Part shown: piece after piece, positions 9,300 through 21,732 of the stretch
How positions within the stretch are numbered: position 1 is the stretch's first letter
Layout of the letters: every line of letters begins with the position of its first letter
NCBI GenBank assembly: GCA_000444245.1
Contig: ATSW01014324.1
Location: forward strand, 1 to 21,732
Direction: 5' to 3'
DNA: 21,732 nt
Source of the DNA: Botryllus schlosseri
Taxonomy: Eukaryota; Chordata; Ascidiacea; Stolidobranchia; Styelidae
The notes under the pieces: generated by a model
The model's input: the letters and a program-made list of their open reading frames with translations, nothing else
Databases searched by the model: none
What the model was told of the DNA's origin: nothing
Translations under genes and position numbers: made by a program

Positions 9300-9590
9300 T
9301 GTATGGAATCGGTGTCCTGTGCTCTACAGGGTTGGTGCGATGACATGCAAAATAAGGTCAAAAACATGCAAAATAAGGTCAGTCGCGACATGCAAAATAA
9401 GGTCAGTCACATGCAAAATAAGGTCAGTCGCGACATGCAAAATAAGGTCAGTCCCTGTGCTCACACTATATTCTATTTTTTAATTATTTTTTATTAAATT
9501 ACTTCAACTTGGAAAATCATCGCTGCTCACCTGATATATCAGGCAAAAAGGCCAACGATTCCAATCAGGGTTCTCAACTGCTCTCCAGTG
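9300..9590 (+). repeat. Direct repeat copy 2 (pair with 8558-8700)
   Basis: This repeats the 8558-8700 blocks in the same order and orientation but is longer because it includes a minisatellite and its flanks. The shared CCTGTGCTC occurs on both sides of the array (9315 and 9454 areas), suggesting a local duplication built the array. Confidence 0.6.
9343..9453 (+). repeat. Minisatellite, five 21/24-bp units
   Basis: ACATGCAAAATAAGGTCA occurs five times without change, starting at 9343, 9364, 9388, 9409 and 9433. The spacings alternate 21, 24, 21, 24 bp, because the longer units carry an extra CGCG-type insert (AGTCGCG). All spacings are multiples of three, so two frames stay open through it, but no gene context supports coding. 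Confidence 0.9.
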
Positions 9591-10358
9591 GCAAATTTCC
9601 TGCCAGTCTGCCAGATCTATTAGAATTTTATATCTCAATTCCAAAATGCAAGAAGGTGGTCACTTTCAAGTTCAAGTTATTCATAAAATTTAATCACTTC
9701 AAAACATCCCAAGGCTGCGATGCAATGAAAGATAGGAAGGTGCCGAAACGACTTGAAGTAGTCTTATAGTATAGATCAGACACCCGCCTGGGCATAGGCG
9801 ATGGAAATTGGAGGCATGTTCACTGAATGAAAGTAAAAGAAGATAGTATAAAATGATAAGCGACAATTATTTAGAGAAATACAACATCAAATCTCAAATT
9901 GATTTAGAAGGGTGGAATATATTTTTTGTATGGTGTCGTAATACAGAGTTGATGATCTACTTTAAGCGTGCGTCACAATTGTGCAAGTGTTCTACGAAAC
10001 TGTTTAAAAGTACCCTAGCACACGTTTCGGACAAGGTATATGTGAAAGCTACAGAGACTTTTGAACAAACTTCGTTAAATTCCGACAGTGCAGTTAAGCC
10101 ACACTTGGTAGTAGCCTATATTAGATTTAGCTTCTATATAATATAATTTCTTTCAAACGATACCAAGCAATCACAATCAAGTTAGTGGTCTGAACAGATG
10201 ACTTCAAGAGGCTCGCCACGTACAAACTTCAATAGAACCAATAAAAAGACATTATTAAATGAATTTTAATTGAAGTTGCATGCATTTGTCGTATTTATAT
10301 ATAATTTTAAGGCTCGTCGGACCACAACATATCATTTGATGTTTTAACGGTCGGCGAG

Positions 10359-10381
10359 GTCAAAATGGTTGAGAACCACTG
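10359..10381 (-). mobile_element. hAT-type right terminus (TTGAGAACCACTG)
   Basis: The 3' end AAAATGGTTGAGAACCACTG is the reverse complement of CAGTGGTTCTCAACC. The following octamer is AGGTAGCG, for which no exact upstream partner was found. It may pair with the terminus at 7873 or be a remnant. Confidence 0.5.
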
Positions 10382-10974
10382 AGGTAGCGTGTCATCCAAT
10401 ACATGCAGCAGAAGGCTACTCGACTTCATAGCGAGTAATCTCTAATCGTAATGACATACAAATACTACTGTCAAGAAATTTGAAATCATTTATAGTAATA
10501 CTGTATGTATGACTGGCTTTATTTACTTTGTGGTCTTATAAAAATAATTTATTTGTTCGCTTCTAGTCCCTCTTTATGTTATGAAGTCATAATGAGTGAT
10601 AATCGAATATTCGACTCGAAGCTTCATACTCCGCTTGGTGGAGTAATCACGGGTACTTGATTTTTCTCACGTCTAATCGTAACATTTATCTGAACTCCGT
10701 TTTCTTGCGTCACACAAACGTTGATGTGATTGATATTATAAGTCCAATTTCGATGCTTGTACGAATACCTAACTAGTAGACAGAGAATATTTTCATCACT
10801 ATCGTTTGCATGATTCGAAGTTTTATTGACAACCTGCAAAAACTCGTACAAATTTTGAACGCAGCATTCATCAGAATAAAGAACATTTTGCTTGTTCATT
10901 TCGTCGTGTGGAGGATTCCATAGTACGCTATAGGGAAAACAGAATAAAAAAGGTTGGGAGCCACTGAATCATCG

Positions 10975-13671
10975 CATAGTGCATTTCTTAAGGTTATTTG
11001 ATTTTGAATATGTATTTTTACATTCGACGCCCGTGTCTCTGATAATGAAAAATTCGGCAACATGAAACTCACCGATTGTTAACCTCTTCGTTCTTCAACA
11101 TATTTGGAATTCTTGTATGTAGGTTTTGTAAAATTTTTAGGCCTCATTTTAATTTCGTGAACAAGATATTAACATTGTTTCTAGCAAATGTAAACCTAGT
11201 CGTGTATATAATGTAGCCTTACTGGTACTGGCATGGTGGGATCTAGGCCTACTGGTTGCATTGAGGAATAGTGGAAAGTATGATATAGAATTCTAGCGTA
11301 TGCGTTGTTTACTGAATTGCAAGGTCATGATTGCATTGTAGATTTTCATACGTATGTCTTTTTAATTAATTTACTTCGCCAGTTGGAAAAGAACACTTAT
11401 AAAATGACAAAACAATATACTATGGTGAAACTGCTTCATAGAATCTAAACTAAATAAACTATGATTTCATGGAATGAATCTGGAAAATTTGGACATAATT
11501 ATAGATGCTGCTGGAGGAATATCAGTTGAGTATTATCTGCGAGTGTCATGGCATGGTAGCTCATCAGCATTTACATAAGAATACATTGTATTCCGTGTAC
11601 TGGACATCAGTAGTTTACCATTCATTTAACAATCTGACGTGGTCATACTAGAGCTGGAGTGATGAGCTTGACTGACACCTTGAGCATATCTCTATTCAGA
11701 CTTCCTATTATGGTCTGTATCAACTCTTACCTGATTTCGTAGCTGTTTACTATGATACCATTGTACTTTGTGGAATTTATCAAAGCAATGTTGATTGTCG
11801 AGGCTACCAGTATATCAAATTTCAAATCCCTAATGATTGTTGATTTTCATTTCATCCCTTGTTGTAATTTCGGAGGCAAAAATCACACATTTAGCGTAGA
11901 TGGTAGACAATACTTGATTAGAAATATTTTGAACCTTACAGTAAGCATGACATGGCTCAATGTAAAGACTGTAGACTCCTACATCAATTGAACAAGGAAT
12001 AGTGTGATGTATCATATTGAAAGTAGGAATATTGGTTTCGTCAACCTTGTTGCTCATTATTACACACAAGCATTAGCTATCTTTGTCTATTTCTTTGTGA
12101 CGATTTTTTATTCACTTGTAGTCATCTTTGTTTTGCTAACATGGCTGGGAAAAATCTTTACTCTATCATATTTTTTTTTCATTATTACATAATAAGTGAA
12201 TGCTGAATGGTATTACAATTTTCGAAAATAGTTTTTTTTATGATACAGTCTCGTCTTAATCCGTGTTAATGGTTATATTGTCTTCGAATATGTAGTTCCA
12301 TGTAGTCGTAATCAACTACCGCGAGATTTTGCTGTAATCGCATGTTTCTGAAGTAATCATAATTTATTGTAACATTGATACAGTATTACAGTGTTTTCTC
12401 TTGTCTGGTAGTTACCTGTAGGTTGTGTTGATAGTAGATGTTTCAGTATAGTGGCAATCTTTATTGGTTGATTTCACCAACCAAGATCAAGCCTGGTTTT
12501 GCACAAATACTATTCGAGTTGCATGTAATACGTCCCTAATCACGGTTCTTGGATTCTGTCTATTTAATCGATGCCTTTGAAGAAAATATGGACATTGCGC
12601 AATAAATGTCAATGGAATATTGATTTACCTGATCTTTGTCCGCAACATGAAATTCGTTTTTCGATTTTTTGAATTTGACGATTTTGGTAGCCCCACAAAT
12701 ATGATATCACCTTGATGTCAGTGTTAACCGTTTGAAGCTGAAAATGTAAATGGAGGGCTGGTCTCTCGCACTCCTTTGGTTGTTCACTTGTCATGGTGCA
12801 TGCTGTTCCTTTCATGCTACTTAATGATTGTGTTGTTTTATGTATACTCTCTCGTTCCATTAGCACTTATCTGCCATTTTTGATGTATTGCACAGATGAC
12901 AGTTTAGTTTTGCAGTGTCAATTAACCTATTGGATATGCTTGTTAACAGCAGTCGGTTTCTTGACTGCTCAATTATTATGAAACTGAAAAAAATTATCAG
13001 TCAGGAGAATTAGATTTGAGGTAATTGATAGTACTAATAAGGCAGCTATGTCGCATTTAACTGCCCTTAAGAATGTTCTAGAATACGTGTTTTAAGGCTA
13101 AGCGGTTTCACTACCTATCAATCACTGACAGCAACTCTGGTACGTACGCAAGGAGTTATGATGTAATTCAATTGAAATCGCTGAATCTATGTTAGTATCT
13201 AAACATGTCTATGATATATCTGTAGCCTACCCCATAATGATATGGTGTTTTCAATTATTACCTTTTGCTTTGTCTGAGAAGTTTGTTTTTAGCAAGATTG
13301 TTTCCTTTTCGTTCGCTGCTTTGGACTTTCATAGCTGCACAAAGAGTACAGGCTTAATCTTGCGTACCTTGACAAAGGGCTTCACCTTATGCTCATGATT
13401 ACCCTAATAAATTGAATGTGTTTCCTTCTTCTTCTATGACATTCGGCTGTAATATTGTGTGATTTTGGCTACCATATTTTAAATTGTCTGAAATGGAACA
13501 TAGAATTGAATTAATCGGATATCATTCTGAATTCAGCCCAATGTATGCCATGTAGTTAACAGTTACACTTTGCTTCGATACTGATGATGGAAGAAAATTA
13601 ATTATACGAGACAACTCTTCGAGGCACGCCATTCCCAAGAGCTGGCTGCAGGACGTAACTGAAGCGGCGTC
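10975..13671. other. Intergenic / 5' flank of the formin, nothing recognised
   Basis: These 2.7 kb upstream of the formin start codon are AT-rich. They contain only short open frames (longest about 80-85 codons, at 11752-11991, 12609-12866 and 11830-12069) with no recognisable domains. No RNA gene, transposon terminus or convincing promoter was seen. A 5' untranslated exon could lie here without being visible. Confidence 0.45.

Positions 13672-21732
<8,061 letters not shown>

Larger units (their letters stand above)
8936..10966 (+). mobile_element. Possible hAT-type element, about 2.0 kb, decayed
   Basis: The left terminus CAGTGGTTCCCCAACTGGGG at 8936 and the right terminus AGGTTGGGAGCCACTG ending at 10966 are inverted relatives. 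The flanking octamers AATTGTCG (8928-8935) and AATCATCG (10967-10974) agree at 6 of 8 positions, as expected of an aged target duplication. No transposase was recognised: the frames at 9853-10146 (+) and 10899-10624 (-) show no RNase H-like or hAT dimerisation motif. Another right terminus (ends 10381) lies within, so more than one element may be present. Confidence 0.45.

Noticed and set aside
9211-9497. Two + strand frames with TCKIRSV and DMQNKVS peptide repeats
   Set aside because: They stay open only because the minisatellite spacing is a multiple of three; they lie in decayed transposon sequence with no gene context.
9853-10146. 97-codon + frame as a hAT transposase piece
   Set aside because: It lies inside a possible hAT element, but I could see no transposase motif in it.

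Overview
The window is eukaryotic (animal) genomic DNA. It contains one recognisable host gene, split by introns and read on the + strand: the 5' part of a diaphanous-related formin (DIAPH/dia). Seven exons between 13672 and the right edge join in frame to about 280 residues, covering the basic N-terminus, the GTPase-binding region and the first part of the FH3/DID armadillo domain. Introns are GT-AG, from 155 bp to about 4 kb. The mix of a chordate-like formin sequence, many hAT DNA transposons and a Ty1/copia-like retroelement suggests an invertebrate animal, perhaps an invertebrate deuterostome. The species cannot be fixed from this sequence.

Layout. 1-700: end of a broken Ty1/copia-like retroelement with its 3' LTR. 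750-2430: unclassified, coding-like - strand relic carrying a 39-bp tandem repeat. 2460-3872: nothing recognised. 3873-6862: a 3-kb hAT-type element with a perfect 8-bp target duplication, hairpin-rich ends and an intact 514-bp element of another family inserted in it. 7430-10966: a jumble of old hAT termini, a small minisatellite and a direct duplication. 10967-13671: no recognised feature, presumably intergenic or 5' flank of the formin. 13672-21732: the formin gene.

The formin introns hold most of the clear structure. Intron 1 contains a four-level nest of hAT-type elements (14395-16419). The three inner insertions each have a perfect 8-bp target duplication, so their order can be read directly. 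Intron 6 contains a 495-bp element with matching 15-bp termini and a perfect 8-bp duplication. None of the DNA elements shows a recognisable transposase, so they look non-autonomous and must have been moved by enzymes encoded elsewhere.

The target-duplication and terminal-repeat matches were read by eye and are exact as quoted. Family names rest on terminal motifs and 8-bp duplications, not on database comparison.
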